Positions 33,112-42,720 of a DNA stretch of 64,000 nucleotides are shown here, piece by piece. Position 1 is the stretch's first letter. Each line of letters opens with the position of its first letter. Position numbers and translations under genes: made by a program. The notes under the pieces are model-generated. The model saw only the letters and a program-made list of their open reading frames with translations. It searched no databases and had not been told where the DNA came from. The DNA is from Thecamonas trahens ATCC 50062 (lineage: Eukaryota; Apusozoa; Apusomonadida; Apusomonadidae): the NCBI RefSeq assembly GCF_000142905.1, contig NW_013657677.1:523167-587166 (forward strand). Direction: 5' to 3'.

Positions 33112-33247
33112 TGCACAAGAAAGAGACCCTGAAGCTGTGTCCGGGCAAGGCCGCGGCTTACAGCGGCGACTGTCGGCCGAGCGGCTGCCAGCCGCTGCCG
33201 GCCGGCCACCCATCAGATCAGTGTCTCCATCGGTCGGCAAAGCCATT

Positions 33248-33260
33248 GTGACCGGTCGGT
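33248..33260 (+). promoter_or_regulatory. Shared promoter motif GTGACCGGTCGGT (copy 2)
   Basis: Identical 13-mer to 31624-31636, here 160 bp upstream of the start codon at 33408 and followed by CAC to give a near palindrome. Confidence 0.3.
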
Positions 33261-33407
33261 CACGATGGGCCACAATGGGTGCTTTGCGGTGGTAGACATG
33301 GCGCAAAAAGAGGAGATGTTTGCAGGCAAGAAAGCCCTGGCACGCGTGTGGTTCCCTCCAAACTCCCGCAACAAGGGTGGCTCCGGCTTGGACCACAGGA
33401 CAGCGAG

Positions 33408-34280
33408 ATGGCAGCAGCTAGATACGACCACTTGACAAAAGCAGCAATGATGATTGGACAGTGTGTAGGCGTGCTGGTGCTGGTGTGTATGCTCGGTATG
33501 GCTCTGTCTGCTGTGGTCGACCCCGTGTACACCGGCCACTCTTCGTGCAATATCAAGGTCATTAACAATGGCCCGTCCGGCTGCACCATGCCGGCCCACA
33601 TCGGAGAGGACATCTACGAGATGGCCAAGACTCATCAGCTGGTCATCGAGGGGAGGGTCTCGGAGGTCTCGCTGGTCAACACAACCGGCAACGTTGCTGG
33701 TCTGTCTCTCTCCACCACCCTGTGGCAGCCGATCGGCAAGGGATCGGCTATCGGCGTGTGGAATGAGGACACCCCGCTGGCCAACATCTCGTCGACTGCA
33801 GTCTACTCTGGCGCGTATGCGCTCCAGCTTGATACGCCGATCGATGACGGCAAGCGCTTGACGTGGTCTGTCAACGGCGGGCTCTCGTCCTCGGACAAGA
33901 GCGCCGTCTGGTCAACCCATCTCAGCCTCCGCCTCGAGATTGTTGTCGGCTTCTCAAGCGTGTGCAACGGGTCCGACTGCCACAACTGCGTCTCCGACCC
34001 GTCGATCTGCCGCTTCTGCCCGGCATCCGAGTCGCGCTCGCGTGGCTGCTGGCCAACCTCGTTCTCGCACACTTGCTTCGACTCGATTGCCCAGTGCGAC
34101 GCGCCACCGCCGCCCGCGCCGTCGCCATCGCCGAGCGGCTTGTCGACCAGCAAGATGGCCATTGCTGTTGCCGGTGGTGTCGGCGGCCTCGCTGTCATTG
34201 CCGCTATCTTCTTCTTTGTCTGGCGTGCCCGTGCGTCGAAGACGGGCTCAGCCGAGGGCTCGGCTCTGCTCAAGCCGTAG
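33408..34280 (+). CDS. Type I membrane protein with Cys-rich stalk
   Basis: Predicted surface protein of 290 residues, no family recognised. Order: N-terminal signal/anchor (about residues 14-36, MIGQCVGVLVLVCMLGMALS), an ectodomain of about 160 residues with several N-glycosylation sequons (NTT, NIS, NGS), a Cys cluster (CNGSDCHNCVSDPSICRFC then two more Cys) reminiscent of a PSI/EGF-like stalk, a Pro/Ser linker, a membrane helix (IAVAGGVGGLAVIAAIFFFVW) and a 15-residue tail. The start at 33408 is the first ATG; 33447 would give a shorter signal peptide. The same plan (signal, Cys-rich ectodomain, Pro-rich linker, helix, short tail) recurs in genes at 41015 and 43187. Confidence 0.65.
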   Translation: MAAARYDHLTKAAMMIGQCVGVLVLVCMLGMALSAVVDPVYTGHSSCNIKVINNGPSGCTMPAHIGEDIYEMAKTHQLVIEGRVSEVSLVNTTGNVAGLSLSTTLWQPIGKGSAIGVWNEDTPLANISSTAVYSGAYALQLDTPIDDGKRLTWSVNGGLSSSDKSAVWSTHLSLRLEIVVGFSSVCNGSDCHNCVSDPSICRFCPASESRSRGCWPTSFSHTCFDSIAQCDAPPPPAPSPSPSGLSTSKMAIAVAGGVGGLAVIAAIFFFVWRARASKTGSAEGSALLKP

Positions 34281-34439
34281 CTGCGTCGGTAAACCACGAC
34301 CTTTTCTGCCCGCCCAGACCTCTCGCCCACCCCCACCTTGCAACGGGAAAGTGAGGAGGAAGATAGAGATAGAAAGCGGAAGTTAGGAAGACGCACCCAC
34401 ACACCCTGCCGCCGCACCCACCCTTCACGCAGCTACGGC

Positions 34440-36179
34440 ATGGCAAGTCGGAGCGGGAGCGGGAGCGGGAGTGGGAGCGGGAGCAGGAAAGGGGAAGACA
34501 ACGACGACGACGGAACGGGCGCGTCGGGGGTCGGCGCGGCGCTTGCGGGGCGGATGGCGCTCAACACAAACAAGGCTGGGATGGGCAAGGTCGATGCTGA
34601 GGCGGTCAACAAGATCATTATGTCTATGTCCGAGGGCTCGCGGTATCTAGAGGCTGAGAAGGAGCGGCACGCCCGGACGGCAGTGCGCATTGCCGACATG
34701 AAGGCGCGGGCGAGCAAGATCGGAGCGGTGCAGCGGGCCGGCATGGCGCGCAAGGCAGCAGTCATGCTAGAGGCGCTGGAGGCTGAGCGCGAGCTGGGCA
34801 CGACCATGGTTCTTGTCGACATGGACATGTTCTACGCCGCCATCGAGGAGCGCGACAACCCAGAGCTCCGCGGCAAGCCGATGGCGGTCGGCGGCATGTC
34901 GATGATCTCCACCTCCAACTACGTGGCGCGCCAGTATGGCGTCCGCGCGGCCATGCCGGGCTACATCGGCAAGGCGCTTTGTCCAGAGCTGATTCTGGTC
35001 AAGTCGCACTTTGACAAGTACAAGGCCGCCGCCGCCACCATCCGCGGCATCCTCGCCGAGTATGACGAGCACGTCCAGGCCGTCTCGCTCGACGAAGCGT
35101 ACGTAGACATCACCGCCCGCGTGAAGGCGGTCATGGATGCCACAGGCAGTAGCCACGAGATCGCAGCAGGTGGCGTTGTTGCCGAGATGCGGCAGAGGAT
35201 TTTCGACGCGACACACCTGACGGCGTCAGCAGGCACCGGGCCCAACAAGCTGGTGGCCAAGATCGCGGCCGACATGAACAAGCCCAATGGGCAGACGTAT
35301 GTGGCACCAGACCGCGATGCTGTGCTCTCATTTATGGCGCGGCTCCCGGTCCGCAAAGTACCCGGCATCGGCAAGGTCACGGCCCAAGTGCTTGACGCGC
35401 TTGGTGTGCGGACGTGTGCGGACGTGCTCGGCGAGCGCCGCGGCGAGCTCCTGCTCTTGTTCTCGGCCAAGTCGTCGCGGTTCTTCTTTCGCGCTGCGCT
35501 TGGCCTCGGCTCGGGCTCGTCAACTACCACAGACGTTGTTCGCGTCCGCAAGTCAATCGGCCACGAGCGAACCTTTGGCGCAGTCTCAGCCCGCAACCAG
35601 CTCGTGGCCAAGCTCTCGTCGCTGGCCGGCATGGTTGTCCGCGACATGCAGGCCAAGAGCCTCAAAGGTGCGACGGTGGTACTCAAGCTCAAGACTACGG
35701 CGTTCAAGGTCATCTCGCGGTCGACAACGCTCCGTGCGCCGACCGACGCCTTTGACGATGTCTACGGCGCTGCTGTCGCCATGCTCCACGAAGAGCTCCC
35801 GCTCACGCTTCGCCTCATGGGCATTCGCATGACTGGTCTTGTCGACGCCCGCTCGGCCTCACTTCGCGACCACCTTGTCCGCGCTTCCGCCGCTCCGCTT
35901 CTCCCGCCGCTCGACTGCCCAGTCTGCTCTGCGCAGCTGCGGATCTCGACCGCTGCCATGAGCGCGCACGTCGAGGCATGTCTCGAGGGTGTCACCGAGG
36001 ACGCAGCCGCCAAGGCTGCTGCTGGCTCAGCTAAGGCCGGGCCTGCGGCCACGCTTGACACCTTTTTCGCGCACGCGCCTTTGCCACATCGAGCATCACG
36101 CGCCCGACGGCGAAAGAAGCCGCGGCGGCAGAGGAAGCAGGGCGCAAGCGCGGCTGGACAAGTCATTGTGCTCGACTGA
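34440..36179 (+). CDS. POLK: DNA polymerase kappa (Y-family translesion polymerase)
   Basis: Low-fidelity DNA polymerase that bypasses minor-groove lesions, 579 residues. After a Ser/Gly-rich start, the kappa-specific N-clasp is clear (RMALNTNKAGMGKVDAEAVN, then GSRYLEAEKERH). Catalytic core: VLVDMDMFYAAIEERDNP (first metal Asp), KPMAVGG, STSNYVARQYGVRAAMPG, and SLDEAYVDI with the catalytic Asp-Glu. Helix-hairpin-helix PGIGKVT and the little-finger domain follow (SIGHERTF). C-terminal to it is one C2HC UBZ-type finger (CPVCSAQL with a later His and Cys) rather than the two seen in vertebrates, then TLDTFF, which looks like a PCNA-interacting box, and a basic nuclear-localisation-like tail. 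The stop is 18 bp from convergent DIM1. Confidence 0.96.
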   Translation: MASRSGSGSGSGSGSRKGEDNDDDGTGASGVGAALAGRMALNTNKAGMGKVDAEAVNKIIMSMSEGSRYLEAEKERHARTAVRIADMKARASKIGAVQRAGMARKAAVMLEALEAERELGTTMVLVDMDMFYAAIEERDNPELRGKPMAVGGMSMISTSNYVARQYGVRAAMPGYIGKALCPELILVKSHFDKYKAAAATIRGILAEYDEHVQAVSLDEAYVDITARVKAVMDATGSSHEIAAGGVVAEMRQRIFDATHLTASAGTGPNKLVAKIAADMNKPNGQTYVAPDRDAVLSFMARLPVRKVPGIGKVTAQVLDALGVRTCADVLGERRGELLLLFSAKSSRFFFRAALGLGSGSSTTTDVVRVRKSIGHERTFGAVSARNQLVAKLSSLAGMVVRDMQAKSLKGATVVLKLKTTAFKVISRSTTLRAPTDAFDDVYGAAVAMLHEELPLTLRLMGIRMTGLVDARSASLRDHLVRASAAPLLPPLDCPVCSAQLRISTAAMSAHVEACLEGVTEDAAAKAAAGSAKAGPAATLDTFFAHAPLPHRASRARRRKKPRRQRKQGASAAGQVIVLD

Positions 36180-36197
36180 GTGCGGCGCTGCGTTCGC

Positions 36198-36626
36198 TCA
36201 ATAGCGGTAGCGGGTCGAGTAGTCGATAGGCGAGACGGCAAGGCCCTTGCCCTGTGTAGCGGCCACGTAGACGGCCTCGATGATGGAGATGAGATCGTCC
36301 TCGTCCTCGATGAGAAAGTTGATCTTGTTGTTGTTGCCCGACGAGACGTCGACGAGGATGTGGCGGTTGCGGTAGAAGAACATGATGGTGCACGAGTCAA
36401 CGAGCTCGTACATGACGGTAAACTCGGGAACCTCAGAGATGTCGACGACATAGATGACAGCAAACTTGGAGACCTTGTCGGCAATCCTGGCCAGGATCTC
36501 GTCCTGAGCCATGCACTCGGGCGACCAGTCGTGACCCCATCGGATAATGACCACCTTCTCCTCTTCGGTCACAATGGCCTGGTCCACAGCCCACCCAGAC
36601 CCGAGGTGCGGGAGCATGTACGACAT
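36198..36626 (-). CDS. TXNL4A: U5 snRNP 15-kDa protein DIM1/TXNL4A
   Basis: Thioredoxin-fold spliceosomal protein of U5 and the tri-snRNP, 142 residues, exactly the family length. Highly conserved throughout: MSYMLPHLGSGWAVDQAIV, VVIIRWGHDWSPECMAQDE, VYVVDISEVPEF-like VIYVVDISEVPEFTVMYEL, CTIMFFYRNRHILVDVSSG, NNNKINF and an end with IDYSTRYRY. The redox CxxC of thioredoxins is absent, as expected. Its presence fits the many GT-AG introns seen in this window. Single exon here. Confidence 0.98.
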   Translation of the reverse strand: MSYMLPHLGSGWAVDQAIVTEEEKVVIIRWGHDWSPECMAQDEILARIADKVSKFAVIYVVDISEVPEFTVMYELVDSCTIMFFYRNRHILVDVSSGNNNKINFLIEDEDDLISIIEAVYVAATQGKGLAVSPIDYSTRYRY

Positions 36627-36682
36627 GGCTCACGCGGGAGGGAAGAGTCGAGTGTGGCGGGTCTCTCTCCGTGTGCCGCGAC

Positions 36683-36711
36683 GGTGGTGGTGGTGGTGGT
36701 GGTGGTGGTGG
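36683..36711 (+). repeat. (GGT)n trinucleotide repeat
   Basis: About nine GGT units in the leader of the minus-strand DIM1 gene, between its start codon and the next gene. Confidence 0.85.
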
Positions 36712-36853
36712 CGGCCGCGGCGAGTGGCCCGAGTCGCGTTCAATGGCACCCGAGCTGCCTGCCGCCTCCCACTACACGTCTGCCAATATGGCAGCAAAAC
36801 AGGTGGGTGACGCTTGCCTTTTACGCGGCTGAGCGGTTTAACACTTGTTGCAT

Positions 36854-38465
36854 CTAGTGGTGCTGGGGTGATGAGGCCATGATGGCGGCGTCAAAGGCCG
36901 GGATCGAGGACGTGAGCGAGGGCGACATGGCGACATCGGTGTACTGTGCGCCGGACGCGGCAAACCGCGGAATGCGCCAGTGGCTCGATGGCACCGTACC
37001 GTCGAGTTCGGACGCGGGCTGGGTGTAGAGCAGCGAACCGCCCTGCGGTGGATCTGCGGGGTATGCCGGCCAGGCGTAGCGGCGCGCGGGAGAGGCTCCT
37101 GGGTATCGAACAGGCGAAGCTGCAGGCGACAGCGGTGGGCGTGGCGACGGCGGCGGCGGCGGCAGCGGGTCAGCCCCGAGCTGGGCTGACGAGTTCTGTG
37201 CAGCGCGCCGTGCGGCGCGGAGCTCCGCCATCTTGGCAGCCACTTGCTCATCGACTCGCGATCGGCATCGACCTGCTGTGCCGGGCGACGGGGTTGTGTC
37301 GGCGGCGACCGACGATGTGGCCACCGCCGCCACCGACGCCGCAGCGGCAGCATCGGCTTGCCGATGGGCAAGCGACGCCGCGAGCGAGGTAGCGACTGGC
37401 GCGGGGGCTACAGTATTGAGTTGGGCGAGCAAGACTGAGCGGAGCTCGGCTTGCGCGTCTGCCATCGCCGACTTTGCTTCCGCCGACGCGGCCGGGAGCG
37501 CGGCAAAGGTCGCTACCGCAGCAGTGCGGCTGGCGCCATCAGCCGAGAGCCGGGCCCGGGCGTGCGCGGCGCCGGCGGCTCTGCTCTCGGCCACCTCTTC
37601 CCTCACACGCCGCTCCCATGCGGCTGCGCGCAACGATCCCTCGCCTGCGCTGCCATTCTGAGCCACCAACGCCCGCAGCAGCGCCACAATTTCCTCCTGG
37701 GTCTCGCGCATCTGTGACTTGGCCGGTGATGGCAGAGGTGGGGGTGACGGAGACGGCGTCTTTGGGCGCGGTGAAGGCGACTTGCGTCGGCTCGGTGATG
37801 GTGAACGCCGCCGAGGGGGCGACGGTGAACTCGGCTTGGGCAGCGTCGAGGACTCGACTGTGGCCTCCACCTGCGGCACCACGGCCACACCCCGGATCCT
37901 TGCCTGACGCATCCGCCGCTCCCTCGCAGCACGCGCCACGCGTTCTCTGTGCGACAACTGCGACTTGCGTTCTGCAAAGATAATGAGTAGCGATTCGTTG
38001 GCCAGAAGGGAGAGGTGCGGAGGGAGACAGCCCCCGAAAAAAAACCCGCTCCTCGCCAGCTGCATGCACCGTTGGCGCCAAGGACAGGCGAGTGACTACC
38101 AGCGAGGACGGGGGAGAGGGGGAGAGGACGGGGACGGGGAGGAGGTACGTACGCTCACGGAGAGCAGCCTTCTTGGCAGCGAGCTCGTTCTCGTAGGCGA
38201 CATAGGTTCGTGTGTAGTGGCGCGAGGCAGTGCCGGCAGAGAGGGTGAGCGGGACCGAGGTACGGCGCGGTGCAAAGAGCGGCGTCTCTCGGGCGACCGA
38301 GCCGTCTCGGCCGAGGCGGGCAACCTTGAGGCGGGAGCGCCTACGCGTGCGATCCGGGTGGTAGCCACTGCGGGTGCTCTCTCGTGCGGCTGCTCTCCGC
38401 ATCCGTGCTTCGGCTATCAGTCGGGCTTCCAGCCCGCTTTGCGTCTCACCAGCTTTGGTCGCCAT
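36854..38465 (-). CDS. Unrecognised Arg/Ser/Pro-rich protein
   Basis: Two exons, 38465-38153 and 37971-36854, with a 181-nt intron (GTACGT donor, TTTGCAG acceptor, phase 1), giving 476 residues. Exon 1 is basic (GYHPDRTRRRSRLKVARLG) with a TPLFAPRR segment and ends in a helix (YVAYENELAAKKAALRE). Exon 2 continues QRKSQLSHRERVARAARERR, then a Ser/Pro/Arg tract (SPSPPRRRSPSPSRRKSPSP, SR-like), a helical block with EIVALLRALVAQN and a long Ala-rich helical region, and a Pro-rich end with SPARRYAWPAYP. No known domain. The SR-like tract could indicate a nuclear or cytoskeletal role but this is not secure. The splice junction is well supported because both halves are Arg/Lys helical and in phase. 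Confidence 0.6.
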
Positions 38466-38575
38466 GACCACTTCCCGGCCCGCAGAGTGAGGTGCGGCGA
38501 CTTGGCGAGTTGGTCCTCCTCGGCCCCGCTTGGCCTTGACTCGCCGACTAGGTGGAGGGGGGGATCTTTACAACG

Positions 38576-39274
38576 CTACGCCATGCCGTACTTGCGGCGG
38601 AGCTCTTCGACTGAAAGGCGCGCCTCCTCATTGAGATCATTGAGCTCGGCGGCAACGTCCTCGGCAGCGAGATCGGCCTCGGCCTCGGCGATGCCGGTTT
38701 CATCGTCGAGCTCATGATCGTCAACAAACTCTTCGTCCTCATCGTACTCTTCGGCATCGTCGTCGCTCTTGCCGTCGCTGTCGTCGTCGTTGATGTGAGC
38801 CTCGGCCATGGCTGCGTAGCGCGCACGGAGCACCTCGATGGGGATGTTGGCCTCGTCCTCCAGGCCCTTGATCTCGTCCTCCCCTCCGAGCCCGCCGAGC
38901 GCCTCTTCAGCGGCGATGCCCGACTCATCGTCCACCTCATTGTCCGCCACAAACTCGTCGTCGTCGTCATCATCGTCATCATTGCCATTGCTCCGATCGA
39001 GCCCGCGGCCGTCGAGCGCCTTTGCCTTCTTTTTGCCCTTGTCCTTGTCCTTTGCCTTTTTCTTGCCCTTGTCCTTGCTCTTGCTCTTGCCCTTGTCCTT
39101 CTCCTTACCCTTGCCCTTGCTCTTGCTCTTGCTCTTGCTCTTGCTCTTGTCCTTGCCCTTGCCCTTGTTTTTGCCCTTGCCCTTGTCCTCGCCCTCGTCA
39201 TCGCTGTACGAGTACGAGTACGAGTACGTATACTCGTCGTCGTCGCCGTCGCTCCCGTGCTTGCGCTTGCTCAT
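38576..39274 (-). CDS. Acidic protein with duplicated LxEEAxIPIEVLRxxY module
   Basis: Predicted nuclear protein of 232 residues. It opens MSKRKHGSDGDDDEY, a Tyr-Ser run, then a long Lys-Gly/Lys-Ser repeat (about residues 35-85), an Asp tract and two related modules: one with EVDDESGIAAEEAL, GLEDEANIPIEVLRARY and one with ELDDETGIAEAEADL, DLNEEARLSVEELRRKYG. The second closes the protein. The module resembles the acidic 'L-x-x-E-x-x-[IL]-P-[IV]-E-E-L' element of SWR1/SRCAP-type chromatin remodellers, so a histone or nucleosome role is possible; that is only a motif-level guess. The start ATG at 39274 is the first after a CA/GT-rich leader. Confidence 0.6.
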   Translation of the reverse strand: MSKRKHGSDGDDDEYTYSYSYSYSDDEGEDKGKGKNKGKGKDKSKSKSKSKSKGKGKEKDKGKSKSKDKGKKKAKDKDKGKKKAKALDGRGLDRSNGNDDDDDDDDEFVADNEVDDESGIAAEEALGGLGGEDEIKGLEDEANIPIEVLRARYAAMAEAHINDDDSDGKSDDDAEEYDEDEEFVDDHELDDETGIAEAEADLAAEDVAAELNDLNEEARLSVEELRRKYGMA

Positions 39275-40075
39275 CCTCGGCGCAGGTGTAGAGTGGTGTG
39301 CCGGGTGTGTCGGTGCCTCGGCGTGTTGACCGCCGTCGACTCGTCGCCGCACACTCTGTGGCCGCTGCATGTGTCACCCGATGTGGCTGCCATTGTGAAC
39401 CCAGCGTCCGCCAGTCACTGTAGTTGTAGCTTGTTGCCATAGCCATCGCTTCAACCATCGTCATTGTCGTCATTATCGCTATCGCCATCGCCAACGCCAT
39501 CGCCATCGCCAACCTACGCCTGTGGATCGATCCAGCCGCGCTCGATGGCCGCTCCCGATGGCCGCTCTCGATGGTCACTTAGGTATGGTAGACACACTCA
39601 CCCCCAAGTGATAACACACATCATGACCATCATAGGTGGCGTGGACCATCCCCACAACATCGGGACGTTGCCAACTGACATTGCCACACCATTCATTTGG
39701 CGAGTAATGCCGTGACATGCGCACGTCACCGAGTTGGCGCCACCCGGGCGAGGAGCAAGCAGAGCAGACTGGGCGGACAGGGCGGGAAGAGGGACAGGTA
39801 CAGAGCACACCACACTCCACTACACCACCGCTACATCTCCAACCACCTCCACCACCACCACCACCACCACCACCACCACCGCACACCCTTGCCCATCAGC
39901 GCACACCCTTGCCCATCAGCGCACACACACACACACGCACCACCACACCCTTGGCCTCCACCACCCACCCACCACCACCACCCCGAGCCTGCATACATCG
40001 CATCACATCACATCACACACACATCACACACGCATACATACATATCACGTCGACGAGGAATACATACTGGAATCG
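39275..40075. other. Divergent intergenic region with CCA/CA repeats
   Basis: Between the acidic protein gene (leftward) and the coiled-coil gene (rightward). 39845-39885 is a (CCA/ACC)n run; 39881-39920 is a 20-bp unit (CACACCCTTGCCCATCAGCG type) present twice in tandem; 39921-40050 is CA-rich. The left half also has CCATCG-type short repeats near 39440-39520. No coding signal that I trust. Confidence 0.5.
39845..39920 (+). repeat. (CCA)n plus tandem 20-mer
   Basis: Trinucleotide run followed by two head-to-tail copies of a 20-bp unit containing ACCCTTGCCCATCAGCGC, in the leader or promoter of the gene at 40076. Confidence 0.85.
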
Positions 40076-41002
40076 ATGTCAGGAAGAGAGGCCAGCGAGT
40101 CGAGGTCGAGCAGGAGAGTGCGGAGCAAGAAGGAGAAGGACAAGGCAAAGGGCCGCAACTACAAGGCAGAGTACGCAGAGGCAAAGAAGGCGTACGACCA
40201 GCTCAAGGCAAAGTATCTGGACTTGCTGGCTTCGGTCGGTGACGGGGAGGCCAAGCAAGCCCGGAGCGAACAGGCCCATGGAGACGATGGGGCAAACGGG
40301 GCAGAGCGGATCCGCGAGGGCCTCGCTGCGAGGACGGAGGCGCTGCAGCTGAAGCGCGAGAATGCGGCGCTGGTTGCTCGTGTCGCTGCGCTCGAGACGG
40401 AACTCGCCGCAGAGGCCTCGCACAAGGCCAAGGTGCTGAAGGAGCGCGACGAGCTCGAGGTCCAGACCCGCGAGCTGGAGGCCTCCATGTCGGCCTCGAT
40501 GGAGTCGGTGGCCTCGCTCTCGGCCACCATGCGCCAGGTTGCCCCGCTTGTCGAGGAGCTCGAAGGCCTCAAGGTCACTCACTCGAAGCTCCTCAAGTCA
40601 CACTCCAAAGTCCGGCGCCGCCTGGAGAAGAAGCAGAACCAGCTGCAGCTGCTGCGCGCCGAACTGGAGGCGCTCGACGCCCGCGACGCACCCGAAGCCG
40701 GCTCGCCCGCCCGCGTCAAGATGGCGGCGGCTGTTGCCGCAGCCTCAGCCGGCGACGCCCCGCAGGCGATTGCCGACGAGCTGTTGGCGCTCCCGGTTGT
40801 CGCTGCGGCCATCGAGCGCGCCTCGATGATGGCCAAGATCTCGTGCACCATGAAGTCGGTCGAGACCGAGGCTCTCTTGCTAGCCACTATGGACGAGCTC
40901 AACGAACTTAAGGTCCAGATGCGCCAGCTCGCCGAGCTCAACAACGAGCTCAACGCCGAGAACATTGCCCTCCTCAGCCGCATCACGTCCCCGCGCCAAT
41001 AA
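40076..41002 (+). CDS. Unrecognised long coiled-coil protein
   Basis: Predicted protein of 308 residues, nearly all heptad-rich helix. A basic Ser/Arg/Lys start (MSGREASESRSSRRVRSKKE) precedes three coiled-coil blocks: about 28-50, 85-215 (RENAALVARVAALETELAAE, HSKLLKSHSKVRRRLEKKQN) and 250-305 (LLLATMDELNELKVQMRQLA). A short Pro/Ala hinge separates the last two. No motor, GTPase or localisation domain. It could be a cytoskeletal or tethering coiled coil; I do not recognise it. The stop is 12 bp from the convergent membrane-protein gene. Confidence 0.65.
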   Translation: MSGREASESRSSRRVRSKKEKDKAKGRNYKAEYAEAKKAYDQLKAKYLDLLASVGDGEAKQARSEQAHGDDGANGAERIREGLAARTEALQLKRENAALVARVAALETELAAEASHKAKVLKERDELEVQTRELEASMSASMESVASLSATMRQVAPLVEELEGLKVTHSKLLKSHSKVRRRLEKKQNQLQLLRAELEALDARDAPEAGSPARVKMAAAVAAASAGDAPQAIADELLALPVVAAAIERASMMAKISCTMKSVETEALLLATMDELNELKVQMRQLAELNNELNAENIALLSRITSPRQ

Positions 41003-41014
41003 CAGCACTCTGCT

Positions 41015-42720
41015 TTACTCGCCACTCCCACTAGCCTGCTGCAGGCCCGATGCCCACGACACGGTCGGCACCGACGCGCCAGCCGCAACCGGTGCCCGCA
41101 TGGGACGACTGCCGCCACCGCCCGGCACCGGCCGCGGCCGTGCTCCGCTGAGCGTCGACCCGTACTCGGGAAACCGCTCTGCCGATCCACCGCCGAACCC
41201 ACGCCCCGGCCGGATGGCCGCCTGCGGCTGCAGCAGCGATTGCTCATGGGCGCGCAGCCGCTCCGCCGATGCAATACCGCGCCGCGACCGCTTCTTGGCC
41301 CGCCGCGTCCGCTTGCGCCGGATGTACCACTTGGACCGCCGGCACATGATGATGAGCGGAATGGCGAGGGCAACAACGCACACCGCGAGCACCACGATGA
41401 CCACAGAGAGAATAAGCCGGAACGCCGGCGGCGGCGGCGGCCCTTGTGTGGGCGAGACCGGGAAGATCGGCGGCGGCGGCGGCGGCTTTGGTGCTGACGG
41501 CGGCGGCGGCGACGTTGGTGGCGGCGGCAGATTTCCGAGCTTGAAAATCGAAAACTGGGGCATGATGCCGCGCTCGTTTCGGCACTGAGTCACCATAAAG
41601 GTGTCCCACGAGGCCACCAGCGTGGCGTTGCACTCGTCAAACACCTGCGCCGTCCCAAGGTACGGCAGCATCTGGGTCCGGGTCACTGTCGCCGCCGCCG
41701 GCTGGACCGCGTAGTAAAACACGCCCCCGGTCTTGGCTGCCGCTGTCGCGGCCAAATCGTAGTCGAGGATCGAGTCGTCAAGCCGACGCTGAAGAACGGA
41801 AAATGCATAGATTTCGATGCCATCGACCCAGAGCACCTGCCCGCTCTCGCCCGAGTTGTACACACTGAGCGTCCGCGGCGTAAATTGGGCGCCATTGACA
41901 GGGCCGAGGTACTGCAGGGCCTTAAAGTCATCAAGCAGGATGTGGCCGAGCTCGGGGCCTTCGGACGCCTCGCACGCCGCAATGACTGTTGCGTACTCGT
42001 TGTCGATCGAGGCCGCAATGAACTTGGGAATTGGCGCAGCATCAATAACTGTCACGTCCGACGTATCGTGGTCCACGCTCAACAACGTCGCCTTGTACTC
42101 GCTCATCAACACCAGCCGCGAACCGTTGGCTGTGATGAGCACGTCCTCGGGCTTGGCCACGTCGGACTGAGGCACGGTCTTGCCCACCATCGACATCGAG
42201 TACAGGTCCAGGACCACAAACGAGAGCCGCCCAACAGCCTCGCCAGTCACCGGATCCAGCCTTCCATCGGTGGCCGGCGCCCATGCGAGCTGAATGAGGG
42301 CCCGACCCGCGTTGAGGATGATAACCCGCTCCATGTCGCCGAGAAAGACAAACGAGTTGACCGACGCTAGCGTCCTTCCATCGAGCTGATACAGCACGTC
42401 CGGGTACAAGACGTAGATGCTGGGCTCGGAGCCCGGGAGCAGTACGTCCTTCCCACCTGAATGTCCACCGCCTCGAACCGCTCCGGGTTCGCCGGCTTGG
42501 TGATCATTCCGAACGGTGGTATCGAGCTATGTGGCGTTGGCGATGGCGACGATGGCGGCGACGACGTCATTAGTGGCGACGGTGATGCGACTTGGTCCCT
42601 CTCGTCTGCTACAGTCGCTCTCTGACCCGCGGCCGCGGCAATGGGGACGGCTAAGGCAAAGGCGAGGGCGAGGGCAAGGGCGAGGGCCAGTCCCTGTCGG
42701 CTTGGTCGTCGACCGTGCAT
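41015..42720 (-). CDS. Type I membrane protein with Pro-rich juxtamembrane stalk
   Basis: Predicted surface or vesicular protein, about 568 residues. It starts with a strong signal peptide (MHGRRPSRQGLALALALALA). The ectodomain is beta-rich with short Asp/Gly repeats reminiscent of a propeller (LYSMSMVGKTV, SEYKATLLSVDHDTS, LWVDGIEIYAFSVLQ), but I cannot name a fold. Then a polyproline stalk (PPPPTSPPPPSAPKPPPPPP), a membrane helix (LILSVVIVVLAVCVVALAIP), a basic stop-transfer (RRSKWYIRRKRTRRAKKRSR) and a Gly/Pro-rich cytoplasmic tail. The frame breaks at the C3 run 42452-42454 (G3 on the coding strand). Adding one base yields QVGKDVLLPGSEPSIYVLYP without interruption and restores the codon count. 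Confidence 0.6.

Larger units (their letters stand above)
32734..33407. other. Divergent intergenic region
   Basis: Between the carrier (leftward) and the type I membrane protein (rightward). It contains a 20-bp perfect palindrome (33092-33111) and the second copy of the GTGACCGGTCGGT motif (33248-33260). No coding or RNA gene recognised. Confidence 0.5.

Noticed and set aside
39022-39291. Plus-strand Cys/Pro-rich frames at 38.8-39.3 kb
   Set aside because: They are the antisense of the Lys-Gly/Lys-Ser repeat of the acidic protein and have no start or family support.
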